A stretch of DNA of 64,000 bases. Origin: CAVSPO01 sp963730005 (GTDB lineage: Bacteria; Actinomycetota; Actinomycetes; Propionibacteriales; Propionibacteriaceae). The notes beneath the pieces were generated by a model. The model was given only the letters and a program-made list of their open reading frames with translations, did not search any database and was not told where the DNA came from. The position numbers were made by a program, and so were the translations under genes. Below, piece by piece: positions 52,495 through 61,069 of this stretch. Position 1 is the first letter of the stretch; each line of letters starts with the position of its first letter. The stretch covers positions 124,001 to 188,000 of the forward strand of contig CAVSPO010000023.1 of assembly GCA_963730005.1 (NCBI GenBank), read 5' to 3'.

Positions 52495-54084
52495 TCAGCG
52501 AACCGACTGGAAGAGCACCAGGTCGTTGGAGTTGGTCGTGAAACTGGTGACCTTCTTGCTTCGCGCCACCACGGTGTCCAGCGGCTCGAACAGTGCGATG
52601 AACGGTCCCTGCTGCGTCAGCGACCGAAAGAGTGCCACGTAGGCAGCCAACCGCTCCTCGAGCGCGGCAGTCCGCGCGGCGTCCACCAAGGGCGTGATCT
52701 GGCTGGCCAACGGTTCGGCCCACGGTACGAGCTCAGCGACGCGTCCGCCGGGCACGAACCGCAGGTAGTCCTGCGGGTCGGGGTAGTTGGCCTTCCAGAC
52801 CATCAGCCCGGCCGGCTGGTTGCCGTCGCGCAAGCCCGCTGCGTGGCGCTCGGCGGAAGCGGGCTGCAGCTCGAGGTTGATGCCGGCTTCCGCGACCGAT
52901 TTCCGGACCTGCTCGGCAAGGGTCTGCATCGTCACTCCGGCCACCGATCGGTCGTCGGCGTAGTGCAGGGGGACCGGCTCGCCCTGGTAGCCGGCCACGG
53001 CCAGGGCGTCGGTCGCGGCCTGCAGATCGCGCACCGGGGCGCTGGACCGCATCGGGGCACCCGCAATGTTGCTCGCCACGATGCTGGCCACCCCCTGGGC
53101 GGACGCGCCGGTCAGCTGCAGCAGGGCGTCCTGGTCGACGCTGCGCCGCATGGCTTCCTGGAAGTCCTCATTACCGGTCCAGGGGTTGAGGCCAGGACGC
53201 GCGTTCAGGTAGAGGTTCAGCGTCGACGTGGAGGCGGCGGTGCCCAGCACCAGTTGTGCGGCGTCGAGCTCGGCGATCTGCGTGGCTCCCAGGTCGAGCG
53301 CCATGTCGGACTCGCCCGACCTGAGGTTGGCCAGCTGGTCTGCCACCGTCGCGTTGCGAAGCACGACGCGGCGGAAGCGGGGTGGTTGGCCGTTCCAGAC
53401 CGGGTTGTAGCGCAGCACGACTTGGGTCCCGGGGTCCCAGGTCTCGATCAGGTAGGGCCCGGAGCCTTGGGAGGAGGCGTTGAGGAAGGCCTCGGCGGCG
53501 TCGGCCGGATCGGTGCTGCCACCCATGCCCAGCAGCCGGGTCTTGTTCACGACGCCCAGGCTCGGGTGACCGAGCAGGTCGACGAGCTGCGGAGCAGGGT
53601 CGGGCGACTCGACCAGCACCGAGTCCGGCGTCGGCTGGGTGACGGTCAACCCGTCCAACAGGAAGGCTGGGGCGGCCTGGATTCCCTGCGTGCGCTGCAC
53701 GGTGAACGCGACGTCGGCTGCGGTGACGGGCGAACCGTCGCCGAATCGGGCGTCGCGGTCGCGCATCGTCAATGTGACGGACCGCAGGTCGTCGGACCGC
53801 TTGAAGGCGCAGATCCCGTCCACGGGACGGTTCAGGTCGCCGTCGGCATAGGTGACGGCATTCTGGTAGAGGTGCCGGACGAGCAGCGCACCGGTGGGAT
53901 CGATCACCCTGGCGGGATCGCTGGTGGTGAGCGTGAAGTCGGTTTCGACCACGAGGGATTCGACCAGCGGCGCGGCCTGCGGCTCGGGGCCGGGGGCCGG
54001 CGGTTGGTTCGTGCATGAGGTCAGCCCGAGAATCGCTGCGACACCGGCGGTGCCGGTGAGGAACGAGCGGCGGTCGATGGTCAC
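52495..54084 (-). CDS. Orphan peptide/nickel-type (SBP_bac_5) ABC substrate-binding lipoprotein
   Basis: 529 residues from a GTG start with GGAG nine bases upstream. The signal has a twin-arginine motif (DRRSFLTG) and a lipobox GLTSC (Cys24), so it is probably a Tat-exported lipoprotein. Body: VVETDFTLTTSDPARVIDPT, then VTLTMRDRDARFGDGSPVTAADVAFTV, and a C-terminal PDPQDYLRF segment typical of DppA/OppA-like proteins. No permease or ATPase genes lie nearby, so its transport partners are elsewhere or it serves another role. In-frame codons continue upstream into the phoH region but carry no homologous sequence. Confidence 0.88.
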   Translation of the reverse strand: MTIDRRSFLTGTAGVAAILGLTSCTNQPPAPGPEPQAAPLVESLVVETDFTLTTSDPARVIDPTGALLVRHLYQNAVTYADGDLNRPVDGICAFKRSDDLRSVTLTMRDRDARFGDGSPVTAADVAFTVQRTQGIQAAPAFLLDGLTVTQPTPDSVLVESPDPAPQLVDLLGHPSLGVVNKTRLLGMGGSTDPADAAEAFLNASSQGSGPYLIETWDPGTQVVLRYNPVWNGQPPRFRRVVLRNATVADQLANLRSGESDMALDLGATQIAELDAAQLVLGTAASTSTLNLYLNARPGLNPWTGNEDFQEAMRRSVDQDALLQLTGASAQGVASIVASNIAGAPMRSSAPVRDLQAATDALAVAGYQGEPVPLHYADDRSVAGVTMQTLAEQVRKSVAEAGINLELQPASAERHAAGLRDGNQPAGLMVWKANYPDPQDYLRFVPGGRVAELVPWAEPLASQITPLVDAARTAALEERLAAYVALFRSLTQQGPFIALFEPLDTVVARSKKVTSFTTNSNDLVLFQSVR

Positions 54085-54372
54085 CTGGGGGCTCCTTCGC
54101 GGGGGAACATCCAGAGTGTTTCGCAAACTGGGGACGCGTGCACCTTGTCGAGGGTAGTTGTCCCTTCGGTGAACACTCGCGAAAGCAACGGTGCGGCAAG
54201 CGCCCGACGGGCCTCCAGTTGCGTAGCGTCGTTGCATGGAACGTGGGGAAGCGTTCCAACCGCATGCATGGATCGCCGTTGACGGCACCTGCGAGGTTGG
54301 CCCAAGTGAGCTGGTGGGTCGGCCTCGCTCGGGTGCCGTCTGCTGCGTTCCGGGCGACCAAGAGGAGTTCAT
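54085..54372. promoter_or_regulatory. Divergent promoter region between the binding lipoprotein and PhoH genes
   Basis: 288 bases without a gene. It contains the inverted repeat GGAACG-N8-CGTTCC (54238-54257), flanked by GCATG/CATGC, about 115 bases upstream of the PhoH start. It could be a regulator site or a leader hairpin. No recognised riboswitch. Confidence 0.35.
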
Positions 54373-55725
54373 GTGTTGAACAACGCGGACCAGATGATGA
54401 CCAGGAGTGCAGACGCGGCGAGCGACACCGGGGACACCGCCACCACGACCTACGTGGTGGACACCTCGGTGCTGCTCAGCGACCCGAGAGCGATGATCCG
54501 TTTCGCGGAGCACCAGGTGGTGCTGCCGATCGTGGTGATCACCGAGTTGGAGGGCAAACGTCACGACCCTGAGCTTGGCTACTTCGCCCGCAGTGCGCTG
54601 CAGCTGCTCGACGATCTGCGGCAGACGCACGGACGGCTGGATCGGCCCATCCGCGTCAACGGCGACGGGGGCGTGTTGCACATCGAGTTGAATCACACCG
54701 GTCAGGACCTGCTTCCGGCTGGCTTCCGGCTGGGCGACAACGACACCAGGATCCTGGCGGTTGCGCTGAACTATCAGGCCGCAGGCAACCGCGTGGTGGT
54801 GGTCAGCAAGGACCTGCCGATGCGGGTCAAGGCTGCCGCGATGGGGCTGGAGGCTCAGGAGTACCGCAATGACCAGGCCGTCGACACCGGGTGGACCGGG
54901 ATGGTCGAGCTGCACGTGAGCAGTGACATCATCAATGTGCTCTACGACCGCGGGTACGCCGATGTGCCCGAGGCTGTTGCCCACCCCGTCAACACCGGGC
55001 TGGTGTTGCACGGTCCCACTGGTTCGGCACTGGGCAGGCGGCTGGCCGACGGTCGTGTGCGGATGGTGCAGACCGACCTGGAGGCTTTCGGTATCCACGG
55101 TCGCTCAGCCGAGCAGCGCATCGCCCTGGACCTGTTGATGGACCAGCAGGTGGGCATCGTCAGTCTGGGCGGGCGGGCCGGTACCGGGAAGTCGGCGTTG
55201 GCCCTGTGTGCCGGCCTGGATGCAGTGCTGGAACACCATCTCTACGAGAAGGTGATCGTCTTCCGACCGCTGTTCGCAGTCGGTGGGCAGGAATTGGGTT
55301 ACCTGCCGGGCTCGGAGAACGAGAAGATGAACCCGTGGGGGCAGGCGGTCTTCGACACGCTGAGCTCGGTGACCCACAAGTACGTCGTCGACGAAGTGGT
55401 TGAGCAGGGCATGATCGAGGTGCTCCCGTTGACCCACATCCGTGGCCGTTCGTTGCACAACGCCTTCGTCATCGTCGACGAGGCCCAGAGCCTGGAGCGG
55501 AACGTGCTGTTGACGGTGCTCAGCCGGGTCGGGATGAACGCTCGGGTGGTGCTCACCCACGACGTCGCCCAGCGCGACAACCTGCGGGTGGGCCGCCATG
55601 ACGGCATCGCCGCTGTGGTGGAGAGTTTGAAGGACAACCCGCTGTTCGGCCACGTCACCTTGACGCGTTCGGAGCGTTCGCCCATAGCGGAGCTCGTCAC
55701 TGAAGTATTGGGTGCCGACCTGTAG
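54373..55725 (+). CDS. PIN-PhoH (PhoH2-type) RNA helicase/ribonuclease
   Basis: 450 residues. N-terminal PIN nuclease domain (about 27-170) with acidic residues in VVDTSVLLSD, ITELEGKRHD and LGDNDTRIL; C-terminal PhoH ATPase (about 235-445) with Walker A GRAGTGKSALAL and Walker B FVIVDEAQSLE. PhoH2 proteins unwind and cut RNA and in mycobacteria are linked to toxin-antitoxin-like behaviour; no upstream antitoxin-like gene (PhoAT) is visible here. The GTG at 54373 lies 7 bases after AGAGGA; in-frame ATGs at 54394 and 54397 are alternatives. The stop codon lies inside the palindromic repeat at 55704-55759. Confidence 0.92.
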   Translation: MLNNADQMMTRSADAASDTGDTATTTYVVDTSVLLSDPRAMIRFAEHQVVLPIVVITELEGKRHDPELGYFARSALQLLDDLRQTHGRLDRPIRVNGDGGVLHIELNHTGQDLLPAGFRLGDNDTRILAVALNYQAAGNRVVVVSKDLPMRVKAAAMGLEAQEYRNDQAVDTGWTGMVELHVSSDIINVLYDRGYADVPEAVAHPVNTGLVLHGPTGSALGRRLADGRVRMVQTDLEAFGIHGRSAEQRIALDLLMDQQVGIVSLGGRAGTGKSALALCAGLDAVLEHHLYEKVIVFRPLFAVGGQELGYLPGSENEKMNPWGQAVFDTLSSVTHKYVVDEVVEQGMIEVLPLTHIRGRSLHNAFVIVDEAQSLERNVLLTVLSRVGMNARVVLTHDVAQRDNLRVGRHDGIAAVVESLKDNPLFGHVTLTRSERSPIAELVTEVLGADL

Positions 55726-55759
55726 GTCGGGAGTATTGGGTGCCGACCTACAGGTCGGG
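55704..55759. repeat. Tandem 28-bp repeat with palindromes at the end of the PhoH gene
   Basis: Two adjacent 28-bp copies (55704-55731 and 55732-55759) differ only in the middle of a palindrome, CCGACCTGTAGGTCGG versus CCGACCTACAGGTCGG. These two cores (55715-55730 and 55743-55758) are exact reverse complements, so they can form either two small hairpins or one 16-bp stem with a 12-nt loop. The first copy contains the PhoH stop. Probably a terminator; it may belong to a dispersed REP-like family. Confidence 0.8.
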
Positions 55760-55783
55760 TCAGCGAGTCAGGCGCGGCGTTGT

Positions 55784-55987
55784 TCAGCCGCGGCTGCGAC
55801 GGGAGCGAACGCTCTGGACGTAATCGGGAAAGCCGTTCTCCTTGGTGCATTCACCGGGCTGGACGTGGCTCGACCTGCCGTCCGGACCGAAGACCTCGGG
55901 CTCGCGCTCGATGTTGCACCCCATGCCGCGAGCGCGGTCGCAGGTGCCGAACTTCATGCAGAAGAAGTCGTAACAGATGCGTTCCAT
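55784..55987 (-). CDS. Small cysteine-rich protein of unknown function
   Basis: 67 residues with five cysteines at 5, 10, 16, 24 and 47 (CYDFFC, GTC, GMGC, GEC) and a basic C-terminus (RSRRSRG). The ATG at 55987 has a strong ribosome-binding site GGAGGTG upstream, which supports it being real. The cysteine spacing suggests a metal or Fe-S site or disulfides, but I do not recognise the family. It is a single minus-strand gene between PhoH (convergent) and xseB, which ends 115 bases upstream; a small 6-bp hairpin at 56069-56083 lies in that gap. Confidence 0.7.
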   Translation of the reverse strand: MERICYDFFCMKFGTCDRARGMGCNIEREPEVFGPDGRSSHVQPGECTKENGFPDYVQSVRSRRSRG

Positions 55988-56102
55988 GTCGCACACCTCC
56001 TGACACCATTCTAGGCGGCCACCAGCAAACCCCTGGGGGTATTTATCGCGATGAGCTGATCGGGGCTTCCCGGCGATGCCGGGGGTGCCGTGCGGTACTT
56101 TT

Positions 56103-56369
56103 CTAGCCCGTACCGGGCTGGGCAACATCGGGCTGGGCAGTGCCCGACTGGGGGGCGCCGGCCTGTTGGGCTCTGGCCTGTTGCACCTTGGCCTTCGCGC
56201 CGTCCAGCCACTGCTGGCAGATGGCGGCCAGCTTCTCACCGCGTTCCCACAGCTGCATCGACTCGGCGAGTGGAACCCCACCCGACTCCAGCTGTGCCAC
56301 CACGTCGACGAGCTGTTGGCGGGCTTCCTCGTACCCCAGCGGCAGCTGGTTGGTGTCCGGGATGTTCAC
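56103..56369 (-). CDS. xseB: Exodeoxyribonuclease VII small subunit
   Basis: 88 residues. The XseB helical hairpin is clear: LGYEEARQQLVDVVAQLESG, then VPLAESMQLWERGEKLAAIC. A 25-residue disordered Gln/Ala/Gly-rich tail follows. It assembles with XseA to degrade single-stranded DNA from both ends. The ATG overlaps the xseA stop (ATGA). Confidence 0.95.
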   Translation of the reverse strand: MNIPDTNQLPLGYEEARQQLVDVVAQLESGGVPLAESMQLWERGEKLAAICQQWLDGAKAKVQQARAQQAGAPQSGTAQPDVAQPGTG

Positions 56370-57607
56370 GGTGCTCCTTGTTGTTTGGGCGCCAGATCGT
56401 CCACCTCGACGAGCAGCCGGCCATCGTGCAGATGAACGAAGAGTTGGTCGCCCGGCTCGGTTTGGGTCACCGACGTGATGGAGGCGCCCTCGCCGTCGAC
56501 CAGGATCGCGTAGCCGCGGTCGAGGGTGGCCTTGGGGGAGAGGCTGCGGACCCGCTCCAAGGCGTGGGTCAGGGCGGTTTGTTCGCGGCGCAGTGCATTG
56601 TCGATGGCCGAACCCAGACGGGCTCGGTGGCCGTCCAGGACCGTGTGGTGGGAGTCGAAGCCTGCCATCGGGTCACGCAGCACCGGCCTGCTGGTCAGCA
56701 GGGTCAAACCCGCCTGCTCGCTGTCCAGACGACGCACGATCGCGCTGCGCAGCCGGTTCAGCGCCTGTGCCAGGTGCTGTTGTTCCTGGGCGGCATCCGG
56801 CACCACCCGCTTGGCGGCATCGGTGGGGGTGGAGGCGCGCAGGTCTGCGGCCAGGTCGATGATCGGTGTGTCGGGCTCATGGCCGATGGCGCTGACCACC
56901 GGTGTGCGGGTGGCCACCACAGCGCGCACCAGACCTTCGTCGCTGAAGGCCAGCAAGTCCTCCAGGGAACCGCCACCGCGCGCGATGATGATCACGTCCA
57001 CGTCGGGGTCCTTGTCCAGCGCCGCGAGCTGGCGCATCACGTCAGCGGCGCATTCGGGGCCCTGCATCAGGGCATGGCGCACCTTGACAACGACACCAGG
57101 CCAGCGGCCACGCAGGTTGGTCAGCACGTCGCGTTCGGCGGCCGACTGGGCGCCGGTCACCAGGCCCACCGCGCGGGGCAACAGGGGCAGGCGCTTCTTG
57201 CGTCGAGGGTCGAACAGGCCCTCGGCCTGCAGTTTGCGCCTGAGCTGCTCCAGGCGCGCCAGCAGCAGGCCCTCACCAGAGATCCGCAGCTCGGCGCACT
57301 CGAACTTGAGTTCGGAGCTCTTCGGCCACACCCGTGGGGTCAGGCGGGCCAACACGGTGCTGCCCTCGGTGATCGGGCCCGCAGCGTCCAGCACCGCAGC
57401 CGTGCAGGTGATCTGCGCCGAGACCTCGGCCCGTGGGTCTCGCAACGTGAGGTACTGGGTGGCGCCGGAGCGTCGACGAAGCTCGATCACCTGGGCCTCC
57501 ACCCAGATCCAACCGCAACGCTCCACGTAGCCCTTGACCAGCTGGACGACCCGCGCCAGTGGCTGGGCCGTTGCGGGCGTGGTGCCGGGGCGGTCAGTGC
57601 CGGTCAC
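56366..57607 (-). CDS. xseA: Exodeoxyribonuclease VII large subunit
   Basis: 413 residues from a GTG. N-terminal OB-fold (about 20-110, VWVEAQVIEL-like segment WIWVEAQVIELRRR) and the catalytic core with VGLVTGAQSAAERDVL, DVIIIARGGGSLEDLLAF, SAIGHEPDTPIIDLAADLRA and the C-terminal DRGYAILVDGEG. It overlaps the 3' end of mnhG by 14 bases, so it may be translated from the Mrp operon transcript. An upstream in-frame extension to 57649 lies inside mnhG and is rejected. Confidence 0.95.
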   Translation of the reverse strand: MTGTDRPGTTPATAQPLARVVQLVKGYVERCGWIWVEAQVIELRRRSGATQYLTLRDPRAEVSAQITCTAAVLDAAGPITEGSTVLARLTPRVWPKSSELKFECAELRISGEGLLLARLEQLRRKLQAEGLFDPRRKKRLPLLPRAVGLVTGAQSAAERDVLTNLRGRWPGVVVKVRHALMQGPECAADVMRQLAALDKDPDVDVIIIARGGGSLEDLLAFSDEGLVRAVVATRTPVVSAIGHEPDTPIIDLAADLRASTPTDAAKRVVPDAAQEQQHLAQALNRLRSAIVRRLDSEQAGLTLLTSRPVLRDPMAGFDSHHTVLDGHRARLGSAIDNALRREQTALTHALERVRSLSPKATLDRGYAILVDGEGASITSVTQTEPGDQLFVHLHDGRLLVEVDDLAPKQQGAP

Positions 57608-57959
57608 GGCCGGACCCCTCGCGCAGGTCCTCCAGGTATTCGTCGACAAGGAGGTCGCCCTCGTCCACGACGGCCGAGCGGTAGCCGGAACGGCCCAGCA
57701 GGTGCGCGGACATCGGCGCCGTCAGCCACTGCATCAGCACCACCAGGAACAGGGTCCAGGTCGCTCGCGAATCGCGCAGCAGCAGTGCCAGCCCGAAGCA
57801 CAGCAACATCAAGCTGAGCGACTGCGGTTTGGTGGCGACGTGCATCCGCGAGTACAGGGTGTCCAGCCGTACCTGCCCCAGCGCGGTGATCAGGGTCATG
57901 ACTGCTCCCAGCAGGACGATCAGGGCGCCGGCTGTGTCGAGGATCAGGGCGAGATTCAT
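57594..57959 (-). CDS. mnhG: Mrp-type Na+/H+ antiporter subunit G
   Basis: 121 residues, three membrane helices. Family pattern: DTAGALIVLLGAVMTLITAL, then DTLYSRMHVATKPQSLSLML and LTAPMSAHLLGRSGYR. Small stabilising subunit of the multi-subunit antiporter. Last Mrp gene; its 3' end overlaps the xseA start and its ATG overlaps the mnhF stop. Confidence 0.94.
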   Translation of the reverse strand: MNLALILDTAGALIVLLGAVMTLITALGQVRLDTLYSRMHVATKPQSLSLMLLCFGLALLLRDSRATWTLFLVVLMQWLTAPMSAHLLGRSGYRSAVVDEGDLLVDEYLEDLREGSGRDRH

Positions 57960-58378
57960 CTTGCCGACTCCTGGGCGAAGCCAGAACGGGGTTCAGGGCC
58001 CTCGCTGGTTGGCCCCGGGGGCACGAGCAGCTGGGTGGTCGACTCGATCAGTGGTGTGGCCGGCTCGATCGCTGACGCCAGCGGTGTGATCGGCGACATC
58101 ATGGCGGCTGGCTTCTCACGCTCCGACGTCGCAAACCGGGCGATGGTGGTCGAGGAGACGAAGCTCACCGAGGCCAGCACCACCAGCAGCCCCAACAACT
58201 CGATGCTGCGGGTGATGGCCATGGCGACCACCACCAGCCCGACGGCGGCCGCGGCCACCACGTCGAGCGCGACCGCCCGGTCATAGGTGGTGGGACCGCG
58301 CCACAACCGCAGCAGCGGCGTCAGAGCGGACGCCACCAGCAAGGCAATCGACACCCACAGCATCAGTTGAACGATCAC
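57956..58378 (-). CDS. mnhF: Mrp-type Na+/H+ antiporter subunit F
   Basis: 140 residues. The first about 90 match MnhF (three helices; RLWRGPTTYDRAVALDVVAA is the family block with the conserved Asp). The remaining 50 residues are a Pro/Ser-rich extension, longer than the usual 90-95-residue subunit. It overlaps mnhE and mnhG by 4 bases each. Confidence 0.93.
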   Translation of the reverse strand: MIVQLMLWVSIALLVASALTPLLRLWRGPTTYDRAVALDVVAAAAVGLVVVAMAITRSIELLGLLVVLASVSFVSSTTIARFATSEREKPAAMMSPITPLASAIEPATPLIESTTQLLVPPGPTSEGPEPRSGFAQESAR

Positions 58379-58938
58379 TGCGCCTCCTTGTCAGCCAGCA
58401 GTCTGGCGTCGGACAGCTCGTCGACGGTGGCGAAGGCTCGCAGCAGACGCTCCTCCTGCTCCAGCACGATCTGATGGGCTCGGTCCAGTCCACCCGCCAT
58501 GTTGACGTCGAAGACGTGGATGTAGAGGGTTCCGGCCATCCTGTTGGCGTCCACCACGATGGAGCCCGGAACCAGGGAGGTCAAGCCGGCGGTCGCCGTC
58601 AGGAACATGTCGGAGTGCGAGCGCAGCCGGACCCGGATCACCGCACTACGGGGTTGTTGGTTGCGCAGCACCAACGCCGAGATTTCCAGAGCAGACACCA
58701 CGATGTCGCGAAGGAAGTGCGCCACCAGCTTCAGGGTCGGCAGCGGCCGCACCACCAGCCGCCGCTTGGCGCCGCGCGGCAGTGGCGCCAACAGGGTGAC
58801 CAGCATCGCGATGCCGAAGCCGGCAACCAGGTTGCCGGGCGTCAGATCACCCCACATGGCCACCCAGAGCATCATCAGCACCACCAGCATCAACAGGCTG
58901 GGGCGTGGCCGGCGTGGGCCGTGGGCAGTGGCGGGCAT
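58375..58938 (-). CDS. mnhE: Mrp-type Na+/H+ antiporter subunit E
   Basis: 187 residues. Two N-terminal helices (LLMLVVLMMLWVAMWGDLTP, then NLVAGFGIAMLVTLLAPL) and the soluble MnhE domain ending in LYIHVFDV. Accessory subunit needed for antiport in well-studied Mrp systems. It shares one base with the mnhD stop and overlaps mnhF. Confidence 0.93.
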   Translation of the reverse strand: MPATAHGPRRPRPSLLMLVVLMMLWVAMWGDLTPGNLVAGFGIAMLVTLLAPLPRGAKRRLVVRPLPTLKLVAHFLRDIVVSALEISALVLRNQQPRSAVIRVRLRSHSDMFLTATAGLTSLVPGSIVVDANRMAGTLYIHVFDVNMAGGLDRAHQIVLEQEERLLRAFATVDELSDARLLADKEAQ

Positions 58939-60602
58939 CAGTCACCTCCGATCGCAGGCGTGGTGTCCTGGCCTGGCACGGGTGAGTCGGGCGCGTTCTG
59001 CCCTGGTACGTCGCCGGACGCAGTGGCGGACGGGGTCACCGGCGCCTGTTGTGCTCGCCGACGCGCCTTCGCGATGTCGGGCGACTGGCCGGTGCCACGA
59101 CCGCCTTCGGGCAGCACTGCGGCGATGTAGCTGGAGGGATCCTTGAGGTAGCGAGCACCCCCGGAGATGTAGCCGTAGAACTGCGGGGAGAACACCGTCA
59201 GCAGCAGTGAGACCAGCACCAGCAGCGCCGTCGAGAACACCATCAGCCGGGGGGCGCGGGTCATCGGCAGTGGGTCCACGGCCTCTTGCCAGAAGGCCAT
59301 GTTCCACGCTTTTGTCATGGCATACAAGGTGAGCAGGGAGCTGAGCAGTCCGGCGCCCAGGGTCACCCAGGCCAGCGGCGAGGCGATCTCAACGGACGCT
59401 TGGACGAGGCCGAGCTTGCCCAGGAATCCGGACATCGGTGGCACCCCGGCAAGGTTGAGCGCAGGAACCAGATAGAGCGCGGCCAGCCAGGGCGCGGTCT
59501 TCAGCAGCGAGCCCAGCTTCACCAGCGACGTGGTGCCCCCCAGATGCTCCACCAGTCCACTGACCAGGAACAGCGCGGTCTGCACGATGATGTGGTGCAC
59601 GGTGTAGAAGATGGCGGCACCCAGCCCGGCGCTGGTGCCCAAACCGATGCCCCACACCATGAATCCGATGTGGCTGACCAGGGTGAACGAGAGCAGTCGC
59701 TTCAGGTCGTCCTGGGCGACCGCGCCCAGGATGCCGACGATCATCGTCGCAATGCCCACCACCAGCAGCACGTCATCAAGCCGTCCGTACGGGAACAACA
59801 GGGTCTGGGTGCGGATCATGGCGTACACGCCCACCTTGGTGAGCAGGCCGGCAAACACGGCGGTCACCGGTGCGGGCGCGGTCGGGTAGGAGTCGGGCAG
59901 CCAGGCCGCCACGGGGAAGACGGCGGCTTTCACCCCGAAGGCGACCAGCAGCATCACCTGGATGGTCAAGGCCATGCCTGGGTTGATCTGGCCCATCCTG
60001 ACGGACAGCTGCGCCATGTTGACGGTGCCGGCGGCGGCGTAGGTGAGTGCCAGTGCCAACAGGAAGAGCACCGATGAGACCAGCGAGACCACCACGTAGA
60101 CGGTGCCTGATCTGATCCGCTGCCGGGTGGCCCCCAGGGTGATCAGCACGAAGCTGGCCACCAGCAGCATCTCGAATCCGACGTACAGGTTGAACAGGTC
60201 GCCGGTCAGGAAGGCGTTGGAAACCCCGGCTGACAGCACCAGGAAAGTGGGGTGATAGACGGTCACGGGTGCCTTGGCGGACTCCATGACGTCCTGTGTC
60301 AACGAATAGACCAGCACACACAGGGTGACGAACACGGACGTCACCAGCATCAACGCGCTGAGCCGGTCGGCCACCAGGGTGATGCCCACCGGCGCGGCCC
60401 AGCCGCCGACATCCAGCGCCAGGGGCGCGTCGGCTGCGGTCAGGGTGATCGCCACCGCGGTTGCCAACACCACGGTGAGGGTGATCACCGAGATCCAGCC
60501 GGGCAGTCTGCGATGCCTGGCGAAGACGAGGGCCAGCGCAGCGCCGAGGAAAGGCAGCAGCACCGGGATCGCCAGCAGCCAGCTCAGGGATGGGGCGTTC
60601 AT
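58938..60602 (-). CDS. mnhD: Mrp-type Na+/H+ antiporter subunit D
   Basis: 554 residues, NuoN/M-like subunit with about fourteen helices. Motifs: FNLYVGFEMLLVASFVLITL (conserved Glu), VKAAVFPVAAWLPDSYPTAP (pathway Lys) and LLSFTLVSHIGFMVWGIGLG. A 70-residue disordered Pro/Ala-rich tail follows the last helix. The ATG at 60602 overlaps the mnhC stop; open codons upstream belong to mnhC and the MrpAB gene in other frames. Confidence 0.95.
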   Translation of the reverse strand: MNAPSLSWLLAIPVLLPFLGAALALVFARHRRLPGWISVITLTVVLATAVAITLTAADAPLALDVGGWAAPVGITLVADRLSALMLVTSVFVTLCVLVYSLTQDVMESAKAPVTVYHPTFLVLSAGVSNAFLTGDLFNLYVGFEMLLVASFVLITLGATRQRIRSGTVYVVVSLVSSVLFLLALALTYAAAGTVNMAQLSVRMGQINPGMALTIQVMLLVAFGVKAAVFPVAAWLPDSYPTAPAPVTAVFAGLLTKVGVYAMIRTQTLLFPYGRLDDVLLVVGIATMIVGILGAVAQDDLKRLLSFTLVSHIGFMVWGIGLGTSAGLGAAIFYTVHHIIVQTALFLVSGLVEHLGGTTSLVKLGSLLKTAPWLAALYLVPALNLAGVPPMSGFLGKLGLVQASVEIASPLAWVTLGAGLLSSLLTLYAMTKAWNMAFWQEAVDPLPMTRAPRLMVFSTALLVLVSLLLTVFSPQFYGYISGGARYLKDPSSYIAAVLPEGGRGTGQSPDIAKARRRAQQAPVTPSATASGDVPGQNAPDSPVPGQDTTPAIGGD

Positions 60603-61069
60603 CGAGACCCCCCGTCGGTTTCCAACTCGTCGCGAGCGACGTCGGCATCCTGTTCCAGGGTGGCGCCGTCGTCGTCTGCGGCGCGCAAGGCGATCTCGTC
60701 GAGAGCGGCCTGGCGGGCGATGCGGCGGTCTTCGAGGTCGTCCTGCACCTCGTCGTGGTCGTTGAGCGTCCATGACCGGTAGGCCATCGCCAACATGAAC
60801 GCGGTCAGCGCCAAGCCGATCACGATCGCCGTCAGCACCATGGCCTGGGGCAGTGGGTCGGACATGTCTGCCGGCGCGGAGTCGCCCAGGATCGGGGCTC
60901 TGCCGGCGCGGCCGCCGGCGATCATCATCAGCAGGTTGATCCCGTGGGTGAGCAGGCCGCTGCCGATGACGATGCGTGACAGGGTGCGCTCCATGACCAG
61001 GTAGACGCCGGCGCTGACCAGCACTGCGACCAACACGATCAGGGCCAGCGAGGGAGACATGTCGATCAT
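60599..61069 (-). CDS. mnhC: Mrp-type Na+/H+ antiporter subunit C
   Basis: 156 residues, NuoK homologue with three helices: SLALIVLVAVLVSAGVYLVM, the GLLTHGINLLMMIAGG segment and PLPQAMVLTAIVIGLALTAF with its acidic-proton-path neighbourhood. About 45 extra C-terminal charged residues. It overlaps mnhD and the MrpAB gene by ATGA. Confidence 0.94.
   Translation of the reverse strand: MIDMSPSLALIVLVAVLVSAGVYLVMERTLSRIVIGSGLLTHGINLLMMIAGGRAGRAPILGDSAPADMSDPLPQAMVLTAIVIGLALTAFMLAMAYRSWTLNDHDEVQDDLEDRRIARQAALDEIALRAADDDGATLEQDADVARDELETDGGSR

Noticed and set aside
56090..57817. Plus-strand open frame of about 575 codons across xseBA
   Set aside because: It is antisense to xseB and xseA, whose motifs are intact on the minus strand; it has no recognisable domain.
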